A program made the translations under genes and the position numbers. This document shows positions 13,101-22,180 of a DNA stretch of 64,000 bases, one piece after another (position 1 is the first letter of the stretch; each line of letters begins with the position of its first letter). The DNA lies in NCBI GenBank assembly GCA_029964075.1, contig CM057149.1, forward strand, positions 20,660,197 to 20,724,196, written 5' to 3'. Origin of the DNA: Patiria pectinifera (lineage: Eukaryota > Echinodermata > Asteroidea > Valvatida > Asterinidae). The notes beneath the pieces are model-generated. The model was not told the DNA's origin, did no database searches, and saw only the letters and a program-made list of their open reading frames with translations.

Positions 13101-15597
13101 GGGCTGTCCATTTTTGAATAAATTAGTATTCAATTATTTGAAACTACATTTGACCAAATATTCGGATATTCGAAACTGCCAGCTGCAAGTGTGTGCTGCG
13201 CCGGTCAATAGTTGAGCGTAGAGCGCGCCAGTTACATTTGCATGCAGCGATCAATATGGGGGGCTGGAGTGTTTTGCAGTCAGTATTTTATTACTGTCAA
13301 GGGCTGTATTCTGCTAAAAGGATGAGAACAATGAACCGTCATCAACAAAAAAAAGTTGCCGTCAACAAAAAGGGGAACTTGACAATAAAACGCTGCAATT
13401 TTACGATAAAATAACACCACACTCATGTACGTGTTCATCTTTTCAAACCGTGGACGAAAAATACGAGAGAACAAAAAGAGAACAATATCGTCCACGATTC
13501 CCAGCATACGTCTGCGATTGGGGTCATGTACAAACCCAATGGGGGTCTTCCTAAAAAGTTAGAGTAAAAGCAAAAGAGAGACAATAGGACGTCCACGATC
13601 GATGGTGAACACACGTTTGCGTGTGTGTGTATGTGCGTAGTTTTTTTTTTCTTTGAATATTCAAACCCGATTTGAATTTTGCTAATTTGTTGATGGATTT
13701 TTATGGCGAATTAGTGGCCGCCAGACAATAATTTGGCGCTCACACGGTGGGATTCATTTGTGTGCAAAATGAAAGCCTTTTTTTGTCGGAGGGTTGCAGA
13801 CACCCAAACTCTGAATGAAGTAGGGTTTTTTTTCCTTTAAAACAAAACATACAATTGAAAATTCGATAGGAGGAAAAAAAATTGTTTTTTTTAAGAGCAT
13901 AGGGTTTGCAACTTTAAATAATTCAATGGTGATTTCAGGGTTTCTGTCAATTTCCAAATTAATCTGCCGTACCGTAATTGTGCTGATTGAAATCACAAAT
14001 TCCTACTATCTCAAATAATCTGGATTGTTATTTTGGCGATAATCATCACCTAAATCAAAAATTCCCAAATGGTGTGCTCACGTGCCCTAATTTTTCTCTC
14101 TCTGGGTTACTTTTTTTGGTTGTCTTGATAAGGAAGCTCAAAGTAAACAAGTGTTTCTAGGCAAACCGGAATGCCAAGTGCCCTTGCCAAACAAGTGTAT
14201 CAAACCCTCTGCAGGGCAATCAATCAGTCTACTTTTGATATGCAAATGAGCGGACCACAAACTGTCAGTCATAGAGATTTCTGAATTGACATAATTGGCA
14301 GGTGGTTATTTTAGAACAACACCAAAAAAAGTTGGCATATTTTGGCAGATTAGGTGTGTTTTAGCAAGTTCCGTTTTCAGGGCCAAAATAAAACAAAACT
14401 ACAAAAACATACTTTTTGTTCATTTTCCCCCCTGGTTTTCACAGTTCTACAAGAGTTAACAAAACTTTCTCAAATTTCTTTCTTTAAACCAAATTGTAAC
14501 CAAAAAAGTGCACAGTTTTGAAAACTACCACAAATAGCTTATACGGTTCAATAAAAGATGATGTCTCAAAACCGCCAAATTCACTGGTTTGAAGACTTTT
14601 TTGGCCTTACCATCCTGTTATTTGTTTCTCCCATTTAGTTTTACTTCCTATTTCCGGAAGTATGCGGAGTTTAATTCAGTTTAATCTCAAGCCAAATCAC
14701 AAGTCAACCACAAGTCAGTCACAAGTCAATCACAAGTTAGTTTCAAATCACTCACAATTCAAATCACAAGTCACTCACAATTCAAATCACAAGTCTGTCA
14801 CAAGTCAAATCACAAGTCAGTCTCAACTCAATCACAAGTCAAATCACAAGCCAATCACAAGCCAATCACAATTCAGTCACAAGTCAATCACAAGTTAAAT
14901 CACTTGTCAGTCACAAGTTAAATCACAACTCAGTCACAGTCAAATCACAAGTCAAATCACAGCCAATCACAAGTCCATCACAAGTCAAATCACAAGCCAA
15001 TCACAAGTTAATCACAAGTCAAATCACAAGTCAATCACATGCCAATCAAAAGTCAATCACATGTCAAATCACAAGCCAAATCACAAGTCCAATCACAAGT
15101 CCAATCACAAGTCAAATCACAGGCCAATCACAAGTCAATCACAAGTCAAATCACAAGTCAATCACAAGCCAAATCACAAGCCAATCACAAGTCATTTCAC
15201 AGATTGAGTCATAAGTTACAGGTGGTTAACCACTACACCTTTGTCACAGTTCTCTTAAATAGCTTGTGACTTGTCACTGAGTGAATTGCGACTGACTTAT
15301 GATAATTTGACTACAACTCTAGAAATATCAGATTAACAATCTTGTTGAAGCTGACGCTATTTTTTTTTTCAATTCTTATTTAGTAACAAAACTAACAATG
15401 TTCTGTTTTGATTATTTCAGATGAATCTTTGTTGTGATCAAGGCCTCTTCTACAGAGTAGCGCACATAGCTATTGGAGGATTGTGCTTACTAGTGGTGCT
15501 TATAACAATTTGGCTTACTGAAAAGGAACTGATTAGCTTCATTCTGAACCAGTGGAAAGCAAGAAAAGCAACTAGTGAGGAAAAGAAGAAATTATAA
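1116..15597 (+). CDS. RFT1: RFT1 homologue, lipid-linked oligosaccharide flipping/N-glycosylation protein (5' partial)
   Basis: RFT1 is a polytopic ER membrane protein of the MOP exporter superfamily, required for N-glycosylation at the stage of Man5GlcNAc2-PP-dolichol translocation; its exact flippase role is debated. Exons: 1116-1232, 2244-2433, 4142-4243, 4452-4586, 5766-5841, 7311-7492, 8295-8439, 10211-10316, 12027-12155, 12812-12932 and 15421-15597 (stop TAA). All introns are GT-AG and every junction keeps frame, giving 493 residues. Family signatures include [17 protein letters not shown] in the first exon, [20 protein letters not shown] across 5766/7311, [36 protein letters not shown] and [13 protein letters not shown]. 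Human RFT1 is 541 residues, so only about 49 N-terminal residues are missing. The C-terminus is Lys-rich ([13 protein letters not shown]). Introns carry several satellites and MITEs, none disrupting an exon. Confidence 0.96.
2485..2812 (+). mobile_element. tRNA-derived SINE, family 1, full-length copy
   Basis: The head is tRNA-like, with an A-box-like TGGCTAGTGCGTAAAG near 2510 and a B box GGTTCGATTCC near 2538. A family-specific body follows, and the element ends in an ATTATTATT tail. A second full copy lies on the minus strand at 44322-44620 and a 3' fragment at 42685-42780. It sits in the RFT1 intron after 2433, only about 50 bp past the donor. Confidence 0.85.
2757..3007 (+). repeat. 128-bp tandem duplication of a SINE tail plus flank
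   Basis: Two adjacent units of about 128 bp each start with the SINE 3' segment (attcagcttctc...) and end with the same flank (tatagtgggggccaaaaa). The flank is nearly identical in both units (about 2813-2878 and 2941-3007). The SINE-derived part has diverged more. Confidence 0.8.
3484..3786 (+). repeat. dispersed ~300-bp repeat, family shared with 60325-60600
   Basis: The segment matches the reverse complement of 60325-60600 through several blocks: gtgatgtcatt, a Phe/Leu-free AT-rich middle, and ctcaatgttacag-like sequence. Both ends carry TGATGTCATT-type sequence in opposite orientation, consistent with a MITE with inverted ends. It lies in an RFT1 intron. Confidence 0.6.
5311..5546 (+). 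repeat. AGGACTTGTG minisatellite (~10-bp unit)
   Basis: About twenty imperfect copies of a 10-bp unit AGGACTTGTG/AGGACTTGTA occur in tandem. The core GACTTGTG is the reverse complement of the CACAAGTC core of the satellites at 8456-9290 and 14684-15215. It lies in the RFT1 intron before the exon at 5766. Confidence 0.9.
6116..6975 (+). repeat. 145-bp tandem repeat, five copies, with GGTCA-rich box
   Basis: The phrase TCAGCGCGATAACTTGAGAA recurs at 6251, 6397, 6542, 6687 and 6832, a period of 145-146 bp. Each unit closes with a GGTCAA/GGTCAC cluster. The array is preceded by TATGCCCCGCGGCGAAGCC and a (GT)n/(GGGT)n tract at 6180-6236. Units 2-4 are nearly identical; the fifth (6832-6975) is most diverged. 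This layout is known from repeats in many marine invertebrate genomes; that statement is from memory. It is intronic in RFT1. Confidence 0.88.
7577..7745 (+). mobile_element. truncated copy of the CATAGAGCTA MITE
   Basis: It starts with the same CATAGAGCTATATTAAATT terminus as the full-length element at 56418-56910. It then follows it (GTGCATCCAT-like, GTACACAAAC-like, GGCTTTTGTA, GCTATTTGCATAT) for about 170 bp. The opposite terminus is not present. It begins about 85 bp after the RFT1 exon ending at 7492. Confidence 0.75.
8456..9290 (+). repeat. CACAAGTC-core satellite with higher-order ~155-165 bp period
   Basis: Short units such as AATCACAAGTC and CAATCACAAGTC are arranged in a larger repeat. 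The phrase AATCATCAAAAGGCAATACC or a variant recurs near 8868, 9022 and 9186. The array is interrupted around 8590-8860 by unrelated AT-rich sequence. It is intronic in RFT1, starting just after the donor at 8440. Confidence 0.85.
9644..10002. mobile_element. MITE with ~53-bp terminal inverted repeats, copy 1
   Basis: The left end AATTCGGGCTATTCACAATG and the reverse complement of the right end (AATTCAGGCGATTCACAATG) match over about 53 bp, through the TTTGCCATGGAGAGTC segment. The interior matches 39994-40344 in opposite orientation. No transposase fragment is present. Intronic in RFT1. Confidence 0.88.
10504..11419. mobile_element. non-autonomous hAT-type element, 916 bp, with perfect 8-bp TSD
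   Basis: The termini are CAGGGCTCGATTTAC and its exact inverse GTAAATCGAGCCCTG. The element is flanked on both sides by GAAGGAGC (10496-10503 and 11420-11427), a perfect 8-bp target duplication. CA-starting inverted repeats with 8-bp duplications are typical of hAT transposons. Subterminal regions are rich in TGCATGTAG/CTACATGCA motifs. A 202-codon minus-strand frame at 10246-10854 runs into flanking RFT1 sequence and shows no hAT domain, so no transposase is called. Confidence 0.92.
12363..12667 (-). mobile_element. tRNA-related SINE, family 2, minus-strand copy
   Basis: Read on the minus strand, the element has a tRNA-like head (GTGGCCTAGTGGTTAGGGTT) and a body with TTGAGCAAGCCACTTCACCC. 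It ends near GGCTTGTGACAGACTTT. It matches 35600-35868 on the plus strand nearly end to end. Intronic in RFT1, between exons 12027-12155 and 12812-12932. Confidence 0.85.
12977..13096 (+). repeat. TTCG/TTGT/TTCA tetranucleotide-like simple repeat
   Basis: A run of degenerate 4-bp units (TTTG, TTCG, TTCA, TTGA) fills most of this 120-bp stretch, 44 bp after the RFT1 donor at 12933. It ends against a hAT-like element at 13099. Confidence 0.75.
13099..13705 (+). mobile_element. TAGGGCTGTCC hAT-type MITE, copy with degraded right end
   Basis: The left terminus is TAGGGCTGTCCATTTTTGAA. The interior, with repeated ATATTCG/TATTCGA motifs and CGATAAAATAACACC, parallels the complete copy at 39005-39459. 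The expected GGACAGCCCTA end is absent, so the right boundary is approximate and no target duplication can be read. Confidence 0.72.
14684..15215 (+). repeat. CACAAGTC satellite array (~500 bp)
   Basis: Dozens of units of the forms AATCACAAGTC, CAATCACAAGTC and AATCACAAGC follow one another without interruption. They generate long spurious open frames rich in SQNHKS-type residues. The array lies in the last RFT1 intron, about 200 bp before the terminal exon. Confidence 0.93.
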
Positions 15598-15681
15598 AAA
15601 CGAAAACATTTTATTGTTTTTATTTAGGGGGTCACAGTATATATTTATTCCTTGCGTAATGCTTTTGTTTTTGTTCATTAG

Positions 15682-16024
15682 CCCTCCTTTGCAAACATGC
15701 ATTCTGTGCCAAGCTGTCCTTTCAGTCAAAATCAATCAAGTGACTGTTTTTAACAAGTAAGAGCTCCCGGCCTACATAAAGCAGGATTGACTGGTTGTGA
15801 CTGTTTATGTAACTTGATACAGCTATATGCTTTAGACTGTCAATGATTGACAAGCCAGCTGTTCCTACAAATTGCCTGTTTTTGTCTTTTGACTGAATTT
15901 GACTAGTCACAGTGCTTGCTTGAAATATGGTCTGACTGTTGGTGATTAGCCTGTGTAAAAGGCATGGCAGGGGAAGAGGATTGACTTTTTGACTGTCTGT
16001 GACTGTTGAGACAGCAGGAGGGTT
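15682..16024 (+). repeat. dispersed ~340-bp repeat, copy 2
   Basis: Nearly colinear with 199-538, with the same CCCTCC and AGGAGGG ends and the same orientation. It begins 85 bp after the RFT1 stop codon and so probably lies in the 3' UTR if the signal at 16591 is used. Confidence 0.75.
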
Positions 16025-16590
16025 AGCGATCGTAACAAATTGAAAGCAAAATGGGTCAAAGGCCGACAAATGGATGGACGTCAACAAGCGGAAAAAGTCG
16101 TCATGTGGGATATAAAAGTTGTTTGAATTCCCACTTCTGGTGCTATAAAGATTTTAGACTGGTCAAATTCTTATCGTGTAGACACTATACGACTAGATTT
16201 TGAAATTGAACAAATATTAAAGTCCAAAACAAAACTTGAAATTTTATGTCTATACACTCGGAATTAGACGACTCTTAAAGTTAATCCATTTTACAAATTA
16301 TTTGATTGAGTTTCATGTCAAGTATAACATTTGTAATTGCTTCAAAATATTTGGATAAATTCATCAGTCGTCATGAACTAATTTATTCATTTCCAAAAAT
16401 CGAAATCCCATAAAGATTGTTACTACACATTTTTACAGCCACCATTATGTAACCAGGATTCGAGAATATACTCTGAACTGTAGTTCTAATATTTAAGTCT
16501 TGTTGCAAATTAACATATTTGTAATTCAGGAATATATTTTGTTTAAGACAGATAATTATAACAGATTTATAGGAATCGCATTGTATTTGT

Positions 16591-16596
16591 AATAAA
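16591..16596 (+). terminator. candidate RFT1 polyadenylation signal
   Basis: AATAAA is the first canonical hexamer I find downstream of the RFT1 stop codon, about 1 kb away. It would place the dispersed repeat at 15682-16024 in the 3' UTR. Upstream variant signals cannot be excluded. Confidence 0.4.
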
Positions 16597-18359
16597 CGAC
16601 TTGAAAGGAAGTTTATTTATTTATTTTGTCTGTTTGTTAAGCTCCACTGTTCAATATTTGTCGTGTATTACCCAGCCTATAGACCATTGTCATTTTGCGG
16701 CCACCTTGAGTTTTTTTCCCATTCAAATCAACGTAACCAAAGCAAGGCTGGAAGGAAAAGTAGTCTGGTTCGTTTGTGCACACACACACAAATCGTTATC
16801 GTTCAGTACTGTGATTGGATACAGGGAACATGACTGAAATGGTGGCAGCATGATAAAGGTCCCTTCTGTTTGAACTTGGGTGTCGATTTTCCTTGGCTAC
16901 GCCGAGAAAAAAATCCTGTTTATTTCTTCAGTCCCCAAGTCTGGAGAAACATAATCTGTCCATGTACAAGCAGTGTTGTCAATAGTCCTGTGTACAAGTC
17001 GTAAAACAATCCATGTTAACACCGGTGTGGTAGCTTGTGAACTCCCACCTAAAAACAGAACAACTAGTAACTCGAGATGAGTTCAATTGCGAGATTTTCT
17101 GAATGGTTCTTCGCTAGTCACCGATAGCATAGACATTCCACGGGTAGCCCTATATACCCAGAGAATTGCTTGTATTTGCATTTGGTGGTGTTTGGTGTGG
17201 TGTGGGTTTACTGCGTTGGGGGAAAACAACAACAAATTCCGGTTCAAGTTCATAGGCCTACCATAGAGGCAGGAACAGTGTACATGTACTCGGTGTTGCA
17301 CATACTACATACCAGCATCTCGAAAGGTTTTTTTGCCGTTGGTAGTGGTAAGTAGTTTTTGCGATCGCTGAACTCTATTTAGCCGATTACATTTTGTGTG
17401 CATTCAAATGTCTGCCCTTGAGACGGCGTACTTCTTGTCTGAACCATTTTTACTAAGGTCTGACTTTCATACTTAAAAACTCGTTACTACAGAGGTGTGA
17501 GCTGTAAAATTTGCGAACATGAAATATGTTGTCATGTGCCGTGTAAGCATATCTGCTTAAAAATGTTTAACCACAGTAAAATGGCACTTGTAAGATATGC
17601 GTTTAATAAAGCTGAGTATGAGGGTATATCGCTGGGATAGGCATGAATACACCTTTTGTGCGTTCGTTCGGTTTAAATTGAAAAAAAAAAACCCATAGAT
17701 CAAACTCTAAGGAACAAAAGAAAATCGCTGAAGTGAGCGCCTTGAATGACGTCACGATACCGTCAATTTGTCCACCATAACTTTCTACAAATTGTGTTTA
17801 ATTTCAACCAATCAGATCGAGCTGTATAGGCTTACTGTGTATCTCAGCTAAACACTGACTGTTGATAAAAGACCCTTCTCAATTGGTCAACATAACTGTT
17901 AATCCCTTAAGTAATTGCTCTCAACCGCAGGTCCGTTATTCCAGATGATCTCCTCTAAATCGGATTATGACAGATCCGACATTTACCTGGCCGACCGACA
18001 AATCTGAAAGCGATGTCTTTGATCTTACCGCCCTATATAACGTTTGCATTTCCGCCCTTATTGATGCAGGCATGTTTTATGTAGGCCAATTTTGTTAGCA
18101 TTGCGAAAAGTTTACCGACGTCGCTATGTATCGAAGGTTTACATTTGGTTGGAGTTATCCATATTTATATACCGCATTTGCTCATTGTTTGCTTTGTACA
18201 AAACTTTCTATAAGCAGCGCAAAGCGACTTTTAAACGACCAGGTTAAGAATGGTACAAAAGGGGTTGGGTTGGCGTAAAATGTGAAAATCTCCTCTTTGA
18301 CAAAGTTTTCCAAGTTCAAAGAAAATGGAGTTATGGAGGGTTTAATTCCCTACCGCTCA

Positions 18360-18652
18360 CAAGGGCGGATCTGGGGGGGGGGGCCAAAGGGGGCCAAAAG
18401 TGACTTCGCAATAAAGGCAGTCAATGAGTACACCACCATCTTTTCCTAAAAAAAACATTGGTTAAAGCGATCGGAAATTGACTCAGATCTCACCACAGAG
18501 CATCTAGAATCCAAAATATTTTCGGGCCCCTTAAGTGGGCCCCGAACCCCACGCCGTAATTTTTTTGGGACATACTTTTGGGGGATTTTTTTGGCCCCTC
18601 CCCCTCCCCCATCCCCCCCCCAAAAAAAAAATGTGGTCTGGACCCGCCCTTG
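18360..18652 (-). mobile_element. hAT-type MITE (CAAGGGCGGATC family), TSD accgctca
   Basis: The ends are CAAGGGCGGATCTG and GGACCCGCCCTTG, inverted copies of each other. The flanks are ACCGCTCA on both sides (18352-18359 and 18653-18660), a perfect 8-bp duplication. The interior, read on the minus strand, contains the family signature GATGCTCTGTGGTG. It is in opposite orientation to the copies at 20048, 28944 and 37870. Confidence 0.92.
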
Positions 18653-20047
18653 ACCGCTCAGGCCGTAAAGGCAGAATAAAAGCTTGAAATTTACCTCAAC
18701 AATCATTGCTTATGAATTTGTTTAAGATCTGTGCAAAGGTATGAGATGCCACACCCGTTGACCAGCCTGGTGGTCTCAGACCTCAGAGAAATGCTCGCAA
18801 AAAATCGTACATCCAAAGATAAAATGGTGTCAAAATAAATAAGCTATATAATATTGCTGTCACCAATTCTCGGCTGAGGTCTTTTTTTGATATGGCGTGT
18901 TTGTATAACACTTCAATAAGCTCGACACCTTTTTTTGGGGGGGGGGGGGGGTTGAGGCTAAAACTGATGTTGACTCGAAGGCTGGGTGTCACCCGCACGG
19001 TCAAAAGGGTTGTCGCGTAGTGTACTCAACGTTGCCATCACTACGCTATATCAACGGGGGCCACTATCAAAACTCGACCGAGAAAACACTTCGTTGTGCA
19101 GCGTGTTGCCCAGTGCCGTGAACGGGTGCAGTGCGGGTCCAGGAACTTCTCCCGACTTCGGACACAAACCAGTCACTTCTCAGTTTAAAGTGGAATCATT
19201 GAAGACTCATTTTCGACACTTGTGGAAGAGAAATATAACTTAATCGCAACTTTGAGATCTAAGCCGGCAATATATATTTTGGAGGGTTGACGATGTGGAA
19301 GCTAACAACATTTTGGGATCTGAAGCTGCCGAGTTGAGTACAAAGGAGAATCGGGGTAAGATTTGAATATTTTTCTTTTCTTACTGTGAGTAACGTAATA
19401 TAATAGGTCTATTAAAAATATATTGTAGTTCATTTCAGTAATTATAATGCATTACAGACCTGTTGTAGTCGACATGTGTTTCGTTACGTATATAAGAAGT
19501 TAATAACCCGCAACTTCAAATAATTAGAAATAATTTTAAGGATATCTCTCTTATTTTCAAAGAGTCCAAACTCACTCTCTTCGAGTGACATTCACTCCCA
19601 CCGACTGAAACTCTGGATCAGACGTTTTAAGGTGAAATTAATTCAATCGAATAGATCGAGCTTCACTCGGTTTTCCGCTGGATTTTCCAGAGTATTTCAA
19701 TCTAAAATTGGAGTGATTTTCACTCTGAATCGTCTGGTTCCTATAGCTTCACCCCTGTGGAAATTAGATGGTACCGTTGCGGTAATAAAATGAAAACCGA
19801 CACAATTTTGTTTTAATTGATAATGGGAACTGTAAGGCATTTTAGTCTTCGGACAGATTTTTGGTTGCAATATGGACAATGCCAAAGTAATCGTGCACAG
19901 CCTTGCACCACAGAAGAAACCATCTTTGCTCCGTGCTTGAATTGTCCACGATCGGCACATTAATGTAAATATCGATCCTGACTGTGCAAAAGTGCAAGCA
20001 AGCGAACATGTATGGGTGTAAATTTGATCGGTCGGTCGATCGGTCGG

Positions 20048-20394
20048 CAAGGGAGGATCGAGAACACATCTTTCTTTTTTTCTTCTTTTTTTTTTTGGGG
20101 GGGGGAGTTTTGGTCCCCCAAAAAGTGGGTCCAACAAATTACGGTGTGGGGCTCGGGGCCCGCTTAAGGGCTCCGAAAAAAATGGATTCTGGATGCTCTG
20201 TGGTGCGATCTGAGGCAATTTCTGACCACTTTAACCAATTTTTTGGTTTAAGGAAAAGATGTTGTTGTACGCAGTGCCTGTCTTTATTGCGACGTCACTA
20301 AAAAAAAAAAATAGAAATTGGGTTGTTTTTTTTGGGGGGGGGGCATGGCTCCCGTTGCCCCCCCCCCCACCCCCACCCCCTGGATCCGCCCTTG
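20048..20394 (+). mobile_element. hAT-type MITE (CAAGGGCGGATC family), TSD tcggtcgg
   Basis: The left end is CAAGGGAGGATCGA and the right end GGATCCGCCCTTG. Both are flanked by TCGGTCGG (20040-20047 and 20395-20402). The interior carries the family signature GATGCTCTGTGGTGCGATCT, then a T/G-rich and C-rich 3' portion. Because the local sequence is itself a TCGG repeat, the duplication is slightly less compelling than for the other copies. Confidence 0.88.
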
Positions 20395-21408
20395 TCGGTC
20401 GGTCGGTTGTCGTCGTTGGACATTGCATGCACGAGACATCAGGAAGGCAGGAATTTGTCAGAACCCGCCCACAAAGAGGCAACATTTTCATTTCTGCTCG
20501 ATGCTAATCTCCACGGTACTCCTAACTCACTAACTCATAACACGAATCAAAATCAGTGGAAGCGGTAGTTAAACAAAATTATACCTAAAACATCCCGAAC
20601 ATAGTATAAGTGAATCATTTCCACACAAAAAGCAAGAATACGCTAGTTATGATCTACAGTGTGTGCATGTCTGCCGCCGAAACTGTAACAATTTTTTTGT
20701 CAGACTATTGGCATATATTTTTTTGTGTTATTCAGCACCTGTATGATAATATTTCCATCCACTCCTTGAATTTTCAGTCATCGAGCAAACACATTCGTTA
20801 TTCATAGACCAGTTCTGTTTGACCGCTTACAATAGTCCGTGTTTAATCGGGGGCAGTGATATGTTGACTCAAAGGCAAATCATTCCGTGTAATCAACAGA
20901 TGCCCGAACAACACAGTAAAAAACTTGGCCACGAATAATTGACACTGAGGATGGAATGGACTGTGTTTTTGAACAATATAGCTTGCGATGGCATTTACAT
21001 ACATTTGGTGTGATGTCATATCAAGAAATCCAGCCAGGGCAAACCATTTTTTTCCTGGCCACTATAGACGAATTTCAAATTCAAATTTGAATTGGAACCG
21101 AGGCACTCGGTGATAAGCGACTGTATGACACCGATGACCTTTTCCTTTCAAATCCTTTCAACAAGACAGCACTGAGGCCCTCGGCTTCATTGCCACGTCA
21201 ATAGTGTTGAGCACTACATAAAAATGATCATGAAAAATCGTACATCTTGAACTAGAATTCAATTATACTTTAGGCAAGGGCCTACATATGTGGGCCGGAG
21301 CTTGTGCCTGCCATTTATCTCTATTAGATCGGGTGCAGAAGTGAATCGTTAATTTGGTTGTGAAGAGTTCATGAGCTAGTCACTACAGCCCCTTTCCCAC
21401 CGTAGGTC

Positions 21409-21921
21409 CAGGGGCGTCAATCGCTTCTCAAAAGTGGGGGGGGGGGACATAGTTGATCAGAACTGATGCGAGTGCGAAGCCCTTACGGCGTGGGGTTCGG
21501 GGCCCGCTTAAGGGCCCCGAAAAAAATTGGATTCTAGATGCTCTGTGGTGTGATCTGAAGCAATTTCTTACCACTTTTCTCCATGCTTTAACTAATATTT
21601 TCGTAGCCAAAGATAATTATTTGAACATCGTTTTCGAGGTTGGAGTCATTGAATTGGCTACCAGAATTCTGCTACCAGAATTGGCCCCGAAAAAAAAATT
21701 GGATTCTAAATGCTCTGTGGTGCTATCTAAGGCAATTTCTGACCAATTTCTTTAACCAATATTTTTTTCAGGAAAAGATACATTGAAGTACATAATAGGG
21801 CCCTGTAAATGGGACACGAGTTCAAAAATCTGGGGGGGGGGGGACATTTGATATTGTGTCCCCCACCCTTCAAAAAGTGGGGGGAACATGTCCCCCTGTC
21901 CCCCCAGGATTGACGCCCATG
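21409..21921 (+). mobile_element. composite hAT-type MITE (CAGGGGCGTCAATC), TSD cgtaggtc
   Basis: The termini CAGGGGCGTCAATC and GATTGACGCCCATG are inverted copies with one mismatch. CGTAGGTC flanks both sides (21401-21408 and 21922-21929). Inside are two fragments of the other hAT MITE family, each with an ATGCTCTGTGGTG signature (near 21537 and 21709). So this is a related element with an internal duplication, or a nest. Confidence 0.9.
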
Positions 21922-21989
21922 CGTAGGTCAGTGGCCATCACCCTCAGTTTGTTAATTCTACAGACATTTCCAATGAAATTGTTCCACCA

Positions 21990-22180
21990 GTTTGGTTGAC
22001 TTGGTTCCTCGTGTCAGGGTGTTTGAGCGTGCAACCAGGCTCTCTGCTTCCTTTCACCCATACACTCTAGCTGTGCTCAGATGTAGAACAAAGAGCTACT
22101 CTACTAGCTTTTCCCCACATTTTGTATCTCTTTGGAACTGCTTGCCTAGTGCGTGCGTGCTTCCCTCCATTCTATGATCT
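21990..22180 (+). pseudogene. LINE reverse transcriptase C-terminal fragment
   Basis: The frame encodes RCRTKSYSTSFSPHFVSLWN followed by CLPSACVLPSIL. This matches the typical C-terminal tail of LINE ORF2 proteins, with a basic RT..S.SF..H...LWN.LP pattern. The frame is closed by a stop, and no polymerase domain is present upstream. It is a dead 3' remnant of a non-LTR retrotransposon; the clade cannot be fixed from the tail. Confidence 0.65.

Noticed and set aside
5311-15215. CRISPR array (regular short repeats)
   Set aside because: There are no unique spacers between units; these are eukaryotic intronic minisatellites.
14662-15269. Two plus-strand frames rich in SQNHKS
   Set aside because: They are translations of the CACAAGTC satellite.
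18986-19243. Possible LINE ORF2 tail (FKVESLKTHFRHLW)
   Set aside because: Only a short stretch resembles the pattern and the rest of the frame does not follow it; too weak to annotate.
19697-20218. 173-codon minus-strand open frame
   Set aside because: Half of it is the hAT MITE 20048-20394 read backwards, with poly-Pro/Lys from homopolymer runs. No domain.
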